Notes: generated by a model not told the origin, from the sequence alone. Counted from the stretch's first letter, positions 34,627-44,437 are shown. The stretch: 64,000 nt of DNA from Algimonas arctica (GCF_014652695.1 NZ_BMZH01000003.1:227001-291000); one strand, 5' to 3'. Translations and numbers: made by a program.

Positions 34627-35858
34627 AACTCCTCAAGCTCGCCTTTAGCTCCCTGCTCGAACGCAAAATGCGTAGCCTTCTGACGATGCTCGGCATCATC
34701 ATCGGCGTCGCCGCAGTCTATGCAATGTTGGTCATCGGTAACGGCGCCAAAGATCAAATCATGGATAGTTTGGGCGGGATCAATTCACGCTCTATTTCCT
34801 TGAGCCCCAACTGGACTCGTGGTCGGGCGTCCAACCGCAAACCCTATCGCCGCTTTACAGAAACGGATGTCGAACAAATTCGGGGTATTCGCGGCGCGGA
34901 AGCCGTGTCCGGCATGATTAATAGTAGTGAGTCCGTTGTTGTCCCCGGCACAGACTCGCAATCGGATATTCGCGGAACGGATCAGGATTACCTTGCAACC
35001 AACGACATGACACTGTCGGCCGGGCGCAATCTCAATCCTGAAGACCTTGAGTTCTCCCGCACGGTCGCCTTGTTGGGATCCAGCGCGTCTGAGCGGCTGT
35101 TTGGCAAGAGTTACCCCATCGGTGCAACGGTCGTGATCAAACGTATCCCGTTCGAAGTGGTCGGCGTCTTGGAAACCTATGAAGCGCAATGGTCGCGCGG
35201 CAATGATGAGAATGATTTCATTATCATTCCCCGCTCGACGATGCGGGCGCGCATTAGTGGCGATGATTGGTTGGTCAAAAACAAAGTCGACAATATTCAG
35301 GTTGTCGGAGAGACTACGGAATCGCTCACCTTTATCGAAACCGAAGTCGATTCCATCTTGCGACGATCCCGAAACCTCTCCGCTGCAGACGCGCCCGATT
35401 TTCGCATTTTCAACTTTAGCGCCAATCGACAACAGCAAGCGCAGGGTCAACAAATGTTCACCATTTTACTTGCCTCGATCGGAGTCATCACGCTGATTGT
35501 GGGCGGAGTCGGTGTGATGAATATTATGCTGGTGAGCGTCGCCGAGCGAACCCGCGAGATTGGTCTACGCATGAGCGTGGGCGCGCGCGGGTCCGATATT
35601 CTGCTACAGTTTCTTGTTGAAGCGCTGGTGCTCTGTGCGATTGGTGGGGCCATCGGTTTGGCGATTGGTTATGGCGCAGGCGAATTCGTCGAACGGTCCA
35701 GCAGTGTGGGTAATGAGTCGGTCTTGAAAATTCGTCACAGCCTGCCAACGGCAATGCTCGCTTTTGGGTCCGCGCTATTTACCGGTATCGTTTTTGGTTT
35801 TCTGCCCGCCCGCCGCGCGAGCCGTCTCAATCCTGTGGAGGCTCTGCGCCATGAGTAA
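34623..35858 (+). CDS. MacB-type ABC transporter permease
   Basis: The 411-aa permease has the MacB layout: an N-terminal membrane helix ('SLLTMLGIIIGVAAVYAMLV'), a large periplasmic MacB_PCD domain (about residues 50-275), and three C-terminal helices including 'VITLIVGGVGVMNIMLVSVA' followed by 'ERTREIGLRMSVGARGSDI'. The last helix is followed by 'PARRASRLNPVEALRHE', the usual C-terminus. It drives mechanotransmission-type export from the periplasm through the outer-membrane factor. It overlaps the ATPase gene and the following channel gene. Confidence 0.94.
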   Translation: MKLLKLAFSSLLERKMRSLLTMLGIIIGVAAVYAMLVIGNGAKDQIMDSLGGINSRSISLSPNWTRGRASNRKPYRRFTETDVEQIRGIRGAEAVSGMINSSESVVVPGTDSQSDIRGTDQDYLATNDMTLSAGRNLNPEDLEFSRTVALLGSSASERLFGKSYPIGATVVIKRIPFEVVGVLETYEAQWSRGNDENDFIIIPRSTMRARISGDDWLVKNKVDNIQVVGETTESLTFIETEVDSILRRSRNLSAADAPDFRIFNFSANRQQQAQGQQMFTILLASIGVITLIVGGVGVMNIMLVSVAERTREIGLRMSVGARGSDILLQFLVEALVLCAIGGAIGLAIGYGAGEFVERSSSVGNESVLKIRHSLPTAMLAFGSALFTGIVFGFLPARRASRLNPVEALRHE

Positions 35859-37269
35859 GCCCGCTCTGAGGACGTTACCCCTCATGATTCCCTCGATGAA
35901 ACAGGCGCTTTTGCGTGGGGCGGTTGCTATGTCCGCATTCGTTCTGATCGGTTGCGCAACATCACCCAATGGAGCCGAAACTGAGATTAACGCCTTAAAT
36001 GGTACAATCCCCGTCAGCGCGCTTGGCAGGATCGCGGATCACCCTGCCGAGTCTTTCGCAGACCTTCTACCAGACCCGTTGCTCGCGGATTATCTCGCTA
36101 CGGCACTCACAGGGAACAATTCCGTTGAACAAGCCCGCATCGCGGTTGAGGCGGCGGACCTGCGCCTGACACAATCCCGCGCACGCAGAGGCCCATTTAT
36201 TGGACTGTCCGGCTCCACAGGCGCGTCGACTGGCCTCGATGATTTTGATTTGAATGATAGCGCAAGATTGGGGGCCAGCCTGTCTTTTGACCCAGATATA
36301 TTTGGGGAGATTCGGGCCACGGTACACGGCAGCCAGGCGCAATTATTCCTCCGACAGGCTGAACTTGCGCGGTTGCAACGCGCGATTTTAGCGCGAACAG
36401 CCCAAGCCTATGTCCAGGCGATTGAAACCGACCTTCAGTTGGCCTTAGCACAAGAAAATTTTGAGTTTCTTGGCGAAACCCTTCGCGTGTCCCGGGCGCG
36501 GTTCGAGGCGGGAGACATTGCACGCTCTGATTATGCCCTCTCCGAAGCCGAATATGAAAACTCCCGCGCCAGTCTCTTTGCGCAACAATTGGGCGCGCGC
36601 GAATCCCGCCGGACGTTGGCGGATTTAGTCGGACGCTACGATGTTGAAACGCTCCCGGTCGCCACGACATTGCCCCCAATTGCCGCGCAGCACGCAACCA
36701 TACGCGCAACGGCGGACCGAGCGGTCTTGGCCCGGTATGATATCGAAGCACAGCGTCTCGCCGTTGTCTCTGCGGCCGCTAATCTTGATGCCACAAAGGC
36801 CAGCACACTTCCCGGCATTAGCCTCAGCGGTTCCGCTGGTGGAGGGCTGAGCCTATCGGACCTGTTCGACATTGACACCTATGTCACGAGCCTCTCAGCA
36901 GCGATTAGCGACACGGTGTTTGATAATGGCCTTGATACCGCGCGTATCGCTGAATCCCGCACCCGTCTTGATGCGGCACTGGCCACTTATAGCGAAGCGT
37001 TGCGCGATGCTTACCGCGATGTGATATCGTCTCTGGACCGCCTAGAGGTCTTTCAAACACGGCTGATTGCCCTCGACGCTGCCAGTCGCGCGGCAGGACA
37101 AGCGTTAGAGCTGGAACAAGTCCGGTTCGATTTAGGCGAGGCGATCCTGCTGGATGTTCTGACCGTCCAACGTCGTGTGAACACGATCCAATCGTCGCGC
37201 ATTCGCGAGGAAAGCGCCATTCGGACAGCCTTAATCGATGCCTATCTTGCCGCGGGACCCGCGCGTTAG
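35851..37269 (+). CDS. TolC/NodT-type outer membrane efflux lipoprotein
   Basis: The 472-aa protein is the outer-membrane factor of the exporter. It has a lipoprotein signal with lipobox 'VLIGCATS', and two repeats of the OEP domain rich in long alpha helices, e.g. 'YVQAIETDLQLALAQENFEF' and 'LDRLEVFQTRLIALDAASRA'. The start is ATG 35851, which overlaps the permease stop by 8 bp. An open frame extends 29 codons upstream inside the permease gene but lacks the signal peptide. It completes a self-contained adaptor-ATPase-permease-channel operon. Confidence 0.92.
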   Translation: MSKPALRTLPLMIPSMKQALLRGAVAMSAFVLIGCATSPNGAETEINALNGTIPVSALGRIADHPAESFADLLPDPLLADYLATALTGNNSVEQARIAVEAADLRLTQSRARRGPFIGLSGSTGASTGLDDFDLNDSARLGASLSFDPDIFGEIRATVHGSQAQLFLRQAELARLQRAILARTAQAYVQAIETDLQLALAQENFEFLGETLRVSRARFEAGDIARSDYALSEAEYENSRASLFAQQLGARESRRTLADLVGRYDVETLPVATTLPPIAAQHATIRATADRAVLARYDIEAQRLAVVSAAANLDATKASTLPGISLSGSAGGGLSLSDLFDIDTYVTSLSAAISDTVFDNGLDTARIAESRTRLDAALATYSEALRDAYRDVISSLDRLEVFQTRLIALDAASRAAGQALELEQVRFDLGEAILLDVLTVQRRVNTIQSSRIREESAIRTALIDAYLAAGPAR

Positions 37270-37405
37270 CAAAAAATGAGCGTGGTCTGGACCAAAACCG
37301 ACCTTGTTTCCCGGCGTAGCGCCTTGCCCTTAATGCGTTTATCAGACACTTCTCCCAAATATCGGCTGTGACGTCTCTATCCTATACAGAAGATTTCGTG
37401 GATGT

Positions 37406-38602
37406 TTGCGCTTCCGTAAAAAATGGGCTCTAGAACGGATTGCTACAGGAGCCGCAACTTGCACCGTGATCAGTGCCTTCTCATCTTGGAGAATCGAAGC
37501 CGTCATTTTTGCGCTTTGGTGTCTGTGTTCCGTCTGGGAAGTGATTGCCTTTCGTCGATTTGCGACTTGCCAGGATAGCCGAAGCGCAGAAGCGCACATG
37601 CTGATTGCAGTTTTCGCAAATATGTCCGTCACGTCGGCCCCGATTGTCGTGTGTATTGTTGAAAGAGAACTGGGGTTCGCTATCGGTCGCTTCTCATCGC
37701 CTCGGTCACGCCTTGTGCTATCGCAATCTTGATCACGACAGGGACACTCGCCTCCTATTATTTTCAACGCGGCGATCTATTTCTCGCATGTTCCATGTTT
37801 TTACGTCCGCTTTGTTATGGAGGAATGGTCCTTTTACTTCACCTGACGATGCGAATGCCGCAAAATCAGATTTCTTAGCCAGTATGAGTCATGAAATTCG
37901 AACCCCGGTGAATGGTATTCTCGGCATGAATGAATTGATGATGCAATCCGATCTGACGGACGCGCAAAAACAGTTCAGTCGCATTATCAAAATGTCTGGT
38001 GAAAACCTCATCATCATCATCAATGACATCCTTGATTTCGCAAAATTGGAGGCTCGAGAATTCACGCCCCATCCTGAATGGTTTAGCGTCAGTGAACTCG
38101 TTCAAACCGTGGCGACACTTGTCAGCGCGAAAACCGACCCGAACAAAGTCCGAATTGAATATTGGGTCGACCCGGCTATACCAGATTGGCTGTTCGCGGA
38201 TGCCGTGTGCTTGCACCAAGTTCTAACCAACCCAGCCGGAAATTCTGTTAAATTCACAGACCAAGGCTACGTCCGATTGGTCGCTAGACCGAACCCTGAT
38301 GCGTCTAATACCACGCAGCATAGCCTGCGATTCACTGTCGAAGGCACAGGCACAGGCACAGGCATAGGCATAGGCATAGGCATAGGCATAGGCATAGGCA
38401 TAGGCATAGGCATAGGCATAGGCATCAACCTAAGAAAAATTGACAGGATGTTCGAAAAATTTAGTCAGGCCGCATTTACGTGACGAGCGAAGTGGGCCTT
38501 GGCTCTACATTTACAGTTGAAATTCCACTGGATGATGTGTTCCTCGCGTCGGTTCAATATTTCGGACGACAAGGCGAACATCGCAGCTTAATGTCATTAT
38601 AA
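37406..38602 (+). pseudogene. Decayed membrane histidine kinase
   Basis: Parts of one sensor kinase are spread over several reading frames. From 37406 (TTG) one frame encodes two hydrophobic segments. Around 37679-37865 a second frame encodes further membrane segments ('[19 protein letters not shown]'). From about 37850 a third frame encodes the kinase core: '[20 protein letters not shown]' (H-box), and an N-box region around '[20 protein letters not shown]' (PAGNS, where NLVGNA or NLIGNA is usual). At the G1 box the normal DTGIGI is replaced by a long Gly-Thr/Gly-Ile repeat. After '[12 protein letters not shown]' the frame stops; the C-terminal remnant '[20 protein letters not shown]' continues in another frame from 38471, so the G2 box (GTGLGL) has been lost by deletion. 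At least two frameshifts and one deletion make a working protein very unlikely. The H-box is of the hybrid-kinase type. Confidence 0.85.
38342..38425 (+). repeat. Hexanucleotide tandem repeat (AGGCAC x3, AGGCAT x11) in the kinase G1 box
   Basis: Fourteen hexamers in a row, 84 bases, with only a C/T difference between the first three and the last eleven units. In the kinase frame they read as three Gly-Thr then eleven Gly-Ile units. The normal G1 box DTGIGI already contains GGCAT-like codons, so replication slippage there is the likely origin. Confidence 0.95.
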
Positions 38603-38675
38603 TGACGCCCTGCATTATATCCTCCCCCGATAAGCGAGTGAGTCTGGATAAGATAAACCGTCTGGATCTTCCCGT

Positions 38676-39830
38676 ATGAGTAAGCCAGCCCCCTTTCAAC
38701 CGCTCGGAAAATTTGAGTGGCCCAGCACCACAGTCAACCGCGGCGTTGATCTGGCTCTGAGCCAGCTTCTAAAATCACTCCGACGATCCAATAAAGATGC
38801 GGGTATTGACCCTAATTTACTCTCGCCCGCACCGAGGGACCTGCTCGACAGGATCTGCGAACCGCCCGCCCATTTTCCTTTGTTGGCCGAGATGGACGCG
38901 ACGCTGTCGGCATGGACGGCGGATGAGAGCGCCTCTGACAGAGTTCAAACGATCATTTTACCGCCGTGCGACCGAGAAGACCTGCTCGGGCAATGGGCGA
39001 AGACCCATACCCTACAGACGTTTGGCACAGATCGAAAGATGGCCGAACTTGATGCGCTGGATGATCCGCACGCCACGCCGCTTGTCATCCCTAAACTAGA
39101 GCGCCGCTTTCTACGCACGCGCAGCGGCTTGCACGATATTCGCCAATTGCTTGACCGCCTTTCGGTTATGGAACGCCGGATTATTATCGGTTGTAACAGC
39201 TGGGCTTGGCAATTTTTGCGCAAGAGTTGCGAGATCGACTTGATCTTTGACGCGCCCATGACCTTTCAAGCCTTTGACAAAAACAGGCTCAGAGTCTGGC
39301 TCGGGACGCTGGCGCTAGACCCGGCGGATGGGGCCAACCTCTGTTTCCGGTCCGCCAGTTCCGGCCAAGATGTGTTTAGCAATGGTGAAGGCGAAGCCGA
39401 CGTGTCCGAGTTTATCAGTGATCTCGCCAAAGCCAGTATCGGCGTTCCTTGGGTCGCTTGGCACTTATGGAAAGACAGCTTACACGTTGCGAATGCCATC
39501 GAGGCCGATGAGATGTCCGTGGAGCCTATCATATCAGAGGCGGATCCGCGCGAGACAATCTGGGTCACAGATATTCGCCCGCCGTCTGTCCCAAGCCGCA
39601 GTGATCAAAATGCCTTACTCGTGCTACATGCCCTGTTGATCCACGGGGGCCTGACCGGGGACCAAATTGTCCAGACCGTTCCGCTCGTGACATACACGCA
39701 TGTTCTGGCTTCGCTTGTGCGGTCTGGATTGATTGATAAGGTTGATGGACTATACCGCTGCCGCCCGGCCGCCTACCCGGTCATACGGGACGGGTTGAAC
39801 AATAGTGGTTATCCGGTGGACGTTCTGTGA
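38676..39830 (+). CDS. Protein of unknown function translationally coupled to an MscS channel
   Basis: I do not recognise a named family in this 384-aa protein. It has no signal peptide and no membrane helix, so it is cytoplasmic. The first part is charged; the centre contains 'LSVMERRIIIGCNSWAWQFL', which resembles the strand-loop of a degenerate P-loop-type core but lacks a Walker A. The last 70 residues look like a winged helix ('LLVLHALLIHGGLTGDQIVQ', 'HVLASLVRSGLIDKV'). The stop overlaps the start of the mscS gene (TGATG), so the two are made together and the protein may regulate or act with the channel. The link is by position only. Confidence 0.75.
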   Translation: MSKPAPFQPLGKFEWPSTTVNRGVDLALSQLLKSLRRSNKDAGIDPNLLSPAPRDLLDRICEPPAHFPLLAEMDATLSAWTADESASDRVQTIILPPCDREDLLGQWAKTHTLQTFGTDRKMAELDALDDPHATPLVIPKLERRFLRTRSGLHDIRQLLDRLSVMERRIIIGCNSWAWQFLRKSCEIDLIFDAPMTFQAFDKNRLRVWLGTLALDPADGANLCFRSASSGQDVFSNGEGEADVSEFISDLAKASIGVPWVAWHLWKDSLHVANAIEADEMSVEPIISEADPRETIWVTDIRPPSVPSRSDQNALLVLHALLIHGGLTGDQIVQTVPLVTYTHVLASLVRSGLIDKVDGLYRCRPAAYPVIRDGLNNSGYPVDVL

Positions 39831-40666
39831 TGCAATCTGGGCCTAAAACCACAAGCGAAAAAGCCGCTAACCTGCTCAATGACTGGCAGGATATCAGCTT
39901 TATTCAGATCGCCACTATCCTGTTACTGTGTTTCGGTACAATTTGGCTTCTTCGAAAGACCATTCCGTTTCTTGCCGAGCGCGTACCCAGCCGTTTACGG
40001 CTATATTTGCTTCGCGCGGTACCGATCTTGCGCATGATCATTATTATTTCTGCGCTGCTCTGGATAATTCCGATTATCTTTAACATCACGGTGCAAAACT
40101 TCCTCGTCATTGCGGGCGCAGCGAGTGTCGCCATCGGCTTCGCCTTTAAGGATTATGTCAGTAGTTTGATTGCGGGCATTGTCGCAATTTTTGAACGGCC
40201 TTACGGTCCCGGTGATTGGGTCGAAATTGAAGGCGACTATGGCGAAGTCATCAACCTTGGCATGCGTGCTATCCGGATACGAACCGCGACTGATGATATA
40301 ATCACCGTTCCGCATGATGCGATCTGGTCGAACAATATTTCCAACTCGAATACCGGGTCACAAACGCTCATGTGCGTGGCAGATTTCTATCTGGACCCCC
40401 ATCATGATGCGGCAAAAGTGCGCCGAGAACTCGTCGATGTCGCGCTGACCAGTGCCTATCTTGATTTCCGAAAGCCTGTACTCGTCGTCTTAAAAGAAAC
40501 AGAATTTGCGACGCGCTATAGTCTCAAAGCCTATCCGTTTGATCTGCGCGACCAATTCAAATTCGTCAGTGACCTGACCGATCGGGGTAAAGGCGCGATC
40601 CGAGACGCAGGCGCAAAGCCGGTCTCTATGCCGCATTTTGCCTCAGAGGATGTCGCCAAACTATAA
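39830..40666 (+). CDS. mscS: Small-conductance mechanosensitive channel (MscS family)
   Basis: MscS opens on hypo-osmotic shock to release solutes. The 278-aa protein has three membrane helices (near residues 20-40, 55-80 and 85-110), the pore-lining TM3 segment 'AGAASVAIGFAFKDYVSSLI', 'AIFERPYGPGDWVEIEGDYG' leading into the beta domain, and a cytoplasmic alpha/beta domain. ATG 39830 is used; a GTG one codon earlier also fits. It overlaps the upstream unknown gene. Length equals that of E. coli MscS. Confidence 0.93.
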   Translation: MQSGPKTTSEKAANLLNDWQDISFIQIATILLLCFGTIWLLRKTIPFLAERVPSRLRLYLLRAVPILRMIIIISALLWIIPIIFNITVQNFLVIAGAASVAIGFAFKDYVSSLIAGIVAIFERPYGPGDWVEIEGDYGEVINLGMRAIRIRTATDDIITVPHDAIWSNNISNSNTGSQTLMCVADFYLDPHHDAAKVRRELVDVALTSAYLDFRKPVLVVLKETEFATRYSLKAYPFDLRDQFKFVSDLTDRGKGAIRDAGAKPVSMPHFASEDVAKL

Positions 40667-40746
40667 GCCCATCGTCACAAAAACTTGGCAAGCGCCTCAT
40701 ACATCGTTATGGGCGGCGAATTTTATTCGATTCCGAGAAATAGATC

Positions 40747-42180
40747 ATGACCGATATTCAGCAAATTCACCCGAGTGATATCGTCGACCAATTAGTCGAC
40801 CTGTACGACCAGCAGGTTGGGCTGCTGCGGACACGGTTTGATGCTTATGCGGCGGGTCATGTCGAGAATTTAGATTCCGTCCACGCCGTCTACCCCCAAC
40901 TCAACGTCTCTATTCCCGCCGAAGAAGCGGTAATGACCAGTAATTTGGCGTTGGGGCGTGTCGCTACCCGCCATGAATTCAGCACCACCATTACGCAGCC
41001 TCAACTGTTCCGTCCCTATTTGGAAAAACAGATTGCAAAAGTGCTGAAACAATTTTCGGCCAAAGTGCATGTCGGTTTGTCCGACAGCCCAATCCCGCTT
41101 AATTTTGCCCTTGAAGCGGCGACAGCGGGTCTTGACCTCGAAACGCGGCAAGCGCTTCCGACTTATTTTTATACACCGAACCTTGTTGCGACGAACGACC
41201 ATATTGTGGATGGCCGCCAAATTTTGGACCGCAATACAGATATGCCACTAGCGCTGTTTACAGCCGAGCGGGTCGATTACTCTCTGCATCGCATTCGCCA
41301 TTATACCGCGACCAAACCCGAGAACTTTCAGGATTTCATCCTGTTCACGAATTATCAGCGCTATGTCGATGAGTTCATCGTATGGGCGCTCGAGGAAGTA
41401 AAAGCCGGACGCGCCACCCATCTGGTTGAGCCGGGTGGCCGCATAACCGGCGCTGATGGCATTCCGTCCTGCGATCCTATCGCCAAAGTGCCGCAAATGC
41501 CCGCCTATCACCTTGTTCGGGAAAAGCACCGAGGCGTCACATTAATCAACATTGGCGTCGGACCCTCTAACGCGAAAACCATCACCGACCATGTCGCTGT
41601 GCTTCGCCCCCATGTTTGGTTGATGATCGGTCACTGCGGCGCCCTACGGCGCACACAACGGTTGGGGGACTATGTTCTGGCCCATGCTTATTTACGCAAG
41701 GACAAGGTTTTGGATCACGTGCTCCCGCCGCATATTCCTTTGCCGACACTTGCTGAAGTCCAATTGTCGTTGAGCAAAGCAGTTCGCCTTGAAACGGGCG
41801 CAACCGCGGCAGACCTTAAAGATTTGCTTCGCACGGGCACAGTTGTGACCACCGATGATCGCAACTGGGAGCTGGCATTTGAAGACTATGCCGTTGATTT
41901 GAACAAGTCGCGCGCGATTGCGATCGACATGGAATCCGCCACAATTGCCGCCAATGGCTACCGCTACCGTGTCCCTTACGGGACCTTGCTCTGCGCGTCG
42001 GATCGTCCATTGCACGGCGAGATCAAATTGCCGGGCATGGCCGATGCCTTTTATCAGGAACGCGTCGGGCAACATCTACAGATCGGCCTGCGCGCGATCG
42101 ATATTTTGCGCGAAGAGTCAGATGCTGGAACTCTCCATTCGCGTAAACTGCGTAGCTTTGACGAGCCGCTCTTCCGATAA
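40747..42180 (+). CDS. amn: AMP nucleosidase
   Basis: AMP nucleosidase hydrolyses AMP to adenine and ribose 5-phosphate. The 477-aa protein has the N-terminal regulatory domain ('FDAYAAGHVENLDSVHAVYP') and the C-terminal nucleosidase domain with 'NIGVGPSNAKTITDHVAVLR', 'HVWLMIGHCGALRRTQRLGD' and the catalytic-region 'CASDRPLHGEIKLPG'. Length and motifs match Amn closely. It is preceded by about 80 bp and followed by a strong terminator, so it is probably transcribed alone or at the end of the mscS unit. Confidence 0.96.
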   Translation: MTDIQQIHPSDIVDQLVDLYDQQVGLLRTRFDAYAAGHVENLDSVHAVYPQLNVSIPAEEAVMTSNLALGRVATRHEFSTTITQPQLFRPYLEKQIAKVLKQFSAKVHVGLSDSPIPLNFALEAATAGLDLETRQALPTYFYTPNLVATNDHIVDGRQILDRNTDMPLALFTAERVDYSLHRIRHYTATKPENFQDFILFTNYQRYVDEFIVWALEEVKAGRATHLVEPGGRITGADGIPSCDPIAKVPQMPAYHLVREKHRGVTLINIGVGPSNAKTITDHVAVLRPHVWLMIGHCGALRRTQRLGDYVLAHAYLRKDKVLDHVLPPHIPLPTLAEVQLSLSKAVRLETGATAADLKDLLRTGTVVTTDDRNWELAFEDYAVDLNKSRAIAIDMESATIAANGYRYRVPYGTLLCASDRPLHGEIKLPGMADAFYQERVGQHLQIGLRAIDILREESDAGTLHSRKLRSFDEPLFR

Positions 42181-42182
42181 AG

Positions 42183-42216
42183 AAAAAGCCGCCCGGGTCA
42201 TGCCGGGCGGCTTTTT
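42183..42216. terminator. Strong bidirectional terminator after amn
   Basis: A perfect 14-bp stem (AAAAAGCCGCCCGG, loop GTCATG, CCGGGCGGCTTTTT) with a U-run in both directions. It lies between the convergent amn and S46 peptidase genes and serves both. Confidence 0.95.
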
Positions 42217-42238
42217 CATTTAAGTCTGTTGACCGGTC

Positions 42239-44437
42239 TTACCGGCCACGCGCGTTGACTATGTCCATTTCTTCGAGCAGGCGATCGGCATTGTCGACCT
42301 TCTCCATAACCCAGAGCATGTAGCGGCTATCGACATGGATCGAACGCACCGTACGCGGATCAAAATCCCAATCCGAATTCACGCTTTCAATCGTGCCGTC
42401 AAACAAGAGCCCAACCAGCTCACCGCGCGCATTCAGCGTCGCCGAGCCGGAGTTGCCGCCTGTTGAGTCAAGGTCCGTCAAAAAGTTGACCGGCACGGAC
42501 CCAATGGAATCAAGCGCATACCGCCCATAATCCTGCGTCGCGATCAGATCGAGTTGCGATTGTGGAGAGTTGAACGGATCTTCGCCCGTCTCTTTTGCGG
42601 TGATCCCTTCCAGCGTCGTGAAAGGATCATAACGCATCCCGTCCCTCGGCGACCCGCCCATGACATTGCCATAGGTCACGCGTAGCGTGGAGTTCGCGTC
42701 CGGATAGGCGGTGAAGCCCTGATCCTTTTGCCACGCAATGATCGCTTCCATATATTTGGGCTGAAGCATAGCCAAACGGCCCGCCCGGTCCTTGGACGCG
42801 GCTTCTTGCTGACGCACATAATCATAGAGCGCGACGGCGAGACGCATAAATGGATCTGCGCTCGCTTTCAGTTCGTCAGGCGTTGCGTCCATCAGTGACA
42901 GGCGCGTGTCGAGATTACCCAGCACTGTCGAGGCATAGTAACGATCGAGGGTGGCGGACAGGGCGGCGTCGCTCATATCGTCTGTCAGACCCATAGCCAT
43001 ATCCAACTCAGCCACACGTCCAGATTTTGGCTGCGCCAGATAACCGCGCAGGAACATCATCCATTCGGCTTTGTCGACAGCCGCGTCATAACGGCGATCC
43101 ATCGCCGTCATGGATTGCTTCATACGGCCCATGTCACGGTCCTGATAACCGCTTTCGCGATCTACATTGTCTTTCAGCTGTTCATGCGACAGGCGATAGA
43201 GGCGCTGTGCAACGCCTAAAAGCTGCGGACGGGTGGCGTTATTATACCAATAGGACGAGCGTTGTTCCTGTGCGCGCTCAGCACTGAGCGCGTCCAGAGC
43301 GACGAGCGCTTCGGCGTAACCCGCGTCCGGGGCTTCCGCCGCGATCCACGCATTTAACGCGGCCTCGCGCTCTGCCCGACGCTCCACAAGGCCGACGCGG
43401 CGCGCGCCTTCCATCTGACCGCCAAGGTTTTTCATATAATTGTTAATGCCGGCGAGACGGGATTCATATTTGATCCGCGCATCGCTGCCCGGCTCTGACG
43501 CGCCTTCGATTGCCGCAATCCAGTTTCGCATCCGTGTCTCGTCGGTCGGATAGCGCCAGCTAAAGGTGTTCTCGACCTCGGCTAAGCGCGTGTAGCGGGA
43601 CGTGCGGCCCGGATAACCCGCGACCATGACAAAATCGCCGTCATCGAGTCCCGCAGCAGACACTTTCAGCGTGTGGGCGGGTGTGAACGGGACATTGTCT
43701 TCGCTATAATCGGCGGACTCGCCATCCGGGGAAACATAGGCCCGGTAGAAGGAAAAATCTCCCGTGTGACGGGGCCACATCCAGTTATCGATGTCGCCAC
43801 CAAATTTGCCGATCGGGCCCGCAGGCGCATAGACCAGACGGACGTCTTTTATTTCCAGACTTTTGATGAGTTTATATTGCAAGCCGCCATAGAAGGACGC
43901 GACATTGCAACGATGGCCTTCATCCTCTTCACACTCCGCGACGATGGATTTACGCGCGCTATCAATCGCAGCGTAGCGGGATTCGCCCACTAGCGTATCA
44001 GACAATCCGCCCGTGATGTCAGCCGTCACATCATCAACATCAACGGTGACATAGACTCGCGAGCCCGGAGCGGCCGGCAGCTCAGCCTCAAAATTTGCGG
44101 CGAGGAAACCCTCTTCGAGATAATTATTCTCTTCCGTCGAATTATATTGGATCGAGCCATAGGCGCAGTGATGGTTTGTCACGACAAGACCTTGTGGCGA
44201 GACGAAAGACGCGCTGCATCCTCCCAGTGACACGACTGCGCCCATTGGAAAGCCCGTCAAATCCGAGATTTGTTCGGGTTTCATCTTCAGACCTTTTTTA
44301 CGCAGATCTTTTGCAATTTCTGGCAGTTGGTCGGGGGTAAACATGCCTTCCACGGCGGTCGCCGGAAGGCTGTAGGCAAGACCCAAGGCCAGCAGTGAGC
44401 TGGCCAGCAAATGTGTCGCTTTAAGGGATTGGCGCAT
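42239..44437 (-). CDS. S46 family dipeptidyl-peptidase (DPP7-like)
   Basis: S46 peptidases release dipeptides from N-termini in the periplasm. The 732-aa precursor has a signal peptide (LLASSLLALGLAYSLPATA) and the chymotrypsin-like catalytic parts split around a helical domain: 'LVVTNHHC' (catalytic His, H90), 'GGDIDNWMWPRHTGDFSF' and 'STGGNSGSATLNARGELVG' (catalytic Ser). After the serine the sequence reads LLFDG; glycine at this position marks DPP7-type enzymes with broad hydrophobic P1 preference, while DPP11 has Arg (FDR) for Asp/Glu. The specificity call is by motif and moderate in confidence. The gene stands alone, ending at a shared terminator. Confidence 0.95.
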   Translation of the reverse strand: MRQSLKATHLLASSLLALGLAYSLPATAVEGMFTPDQLPEIAKDLRKKGLKMKPEQISDLTGFPMGAVVSLGGCSASFVSPQGLVVTNHHCAYGSIQYNSTEENNYLEEGFLAANFEAELPAAPGSRVYVTVDVDDVTADITGGLSDTLVGESRYAAIDSARKSIVAECEEDEGHRCNVASFYGGLQYKLIKSLEIKDVRLVYAPAGPIGKFGGDIDNWMWPRHTGDFSFYRAYVSPDGESADYSEDNVPFTPAHTLKVSAAGLDDGDFVMVAGYPGRTSRYTRLAEVENTFSWRYPTDETRMRNWIAAIEGASEPGSDARIKYESRLAGINNYMKNLGGQMEGARRVGLVERRAEREAALNAWIAAEAPDAGYAEALVALDALSAERAQEQRSSYWYNNATRPQLLGVAQRLYRLSHEQLKDNVDRESGYQDRDMGRMKQSMTAMDRRYDAAVDKAEWMMFLRGYLAQPKSGRVAELDMAMGLTDDMSDAALSATLDRYYASTVLGNLDTRLSLMDATPDELKASADPFMRLAVALYDYVRQQEAASKDRAGRLAMLQPKYMEAIIAWQKDQGFTAYPDANSTLRVTYGNVMGGSPRDGMRYDPFTTLEGITAKETGEDPFNSPQSQLDLIATQDYGRYALDSIGSVPVNFLTDLDSTGGNSGSATLNARGELVGLLFDGTIESVNSDWDFDPRTVRSIHVDSRYMLWVMEKVDNADRLLEEMDIVNARGR

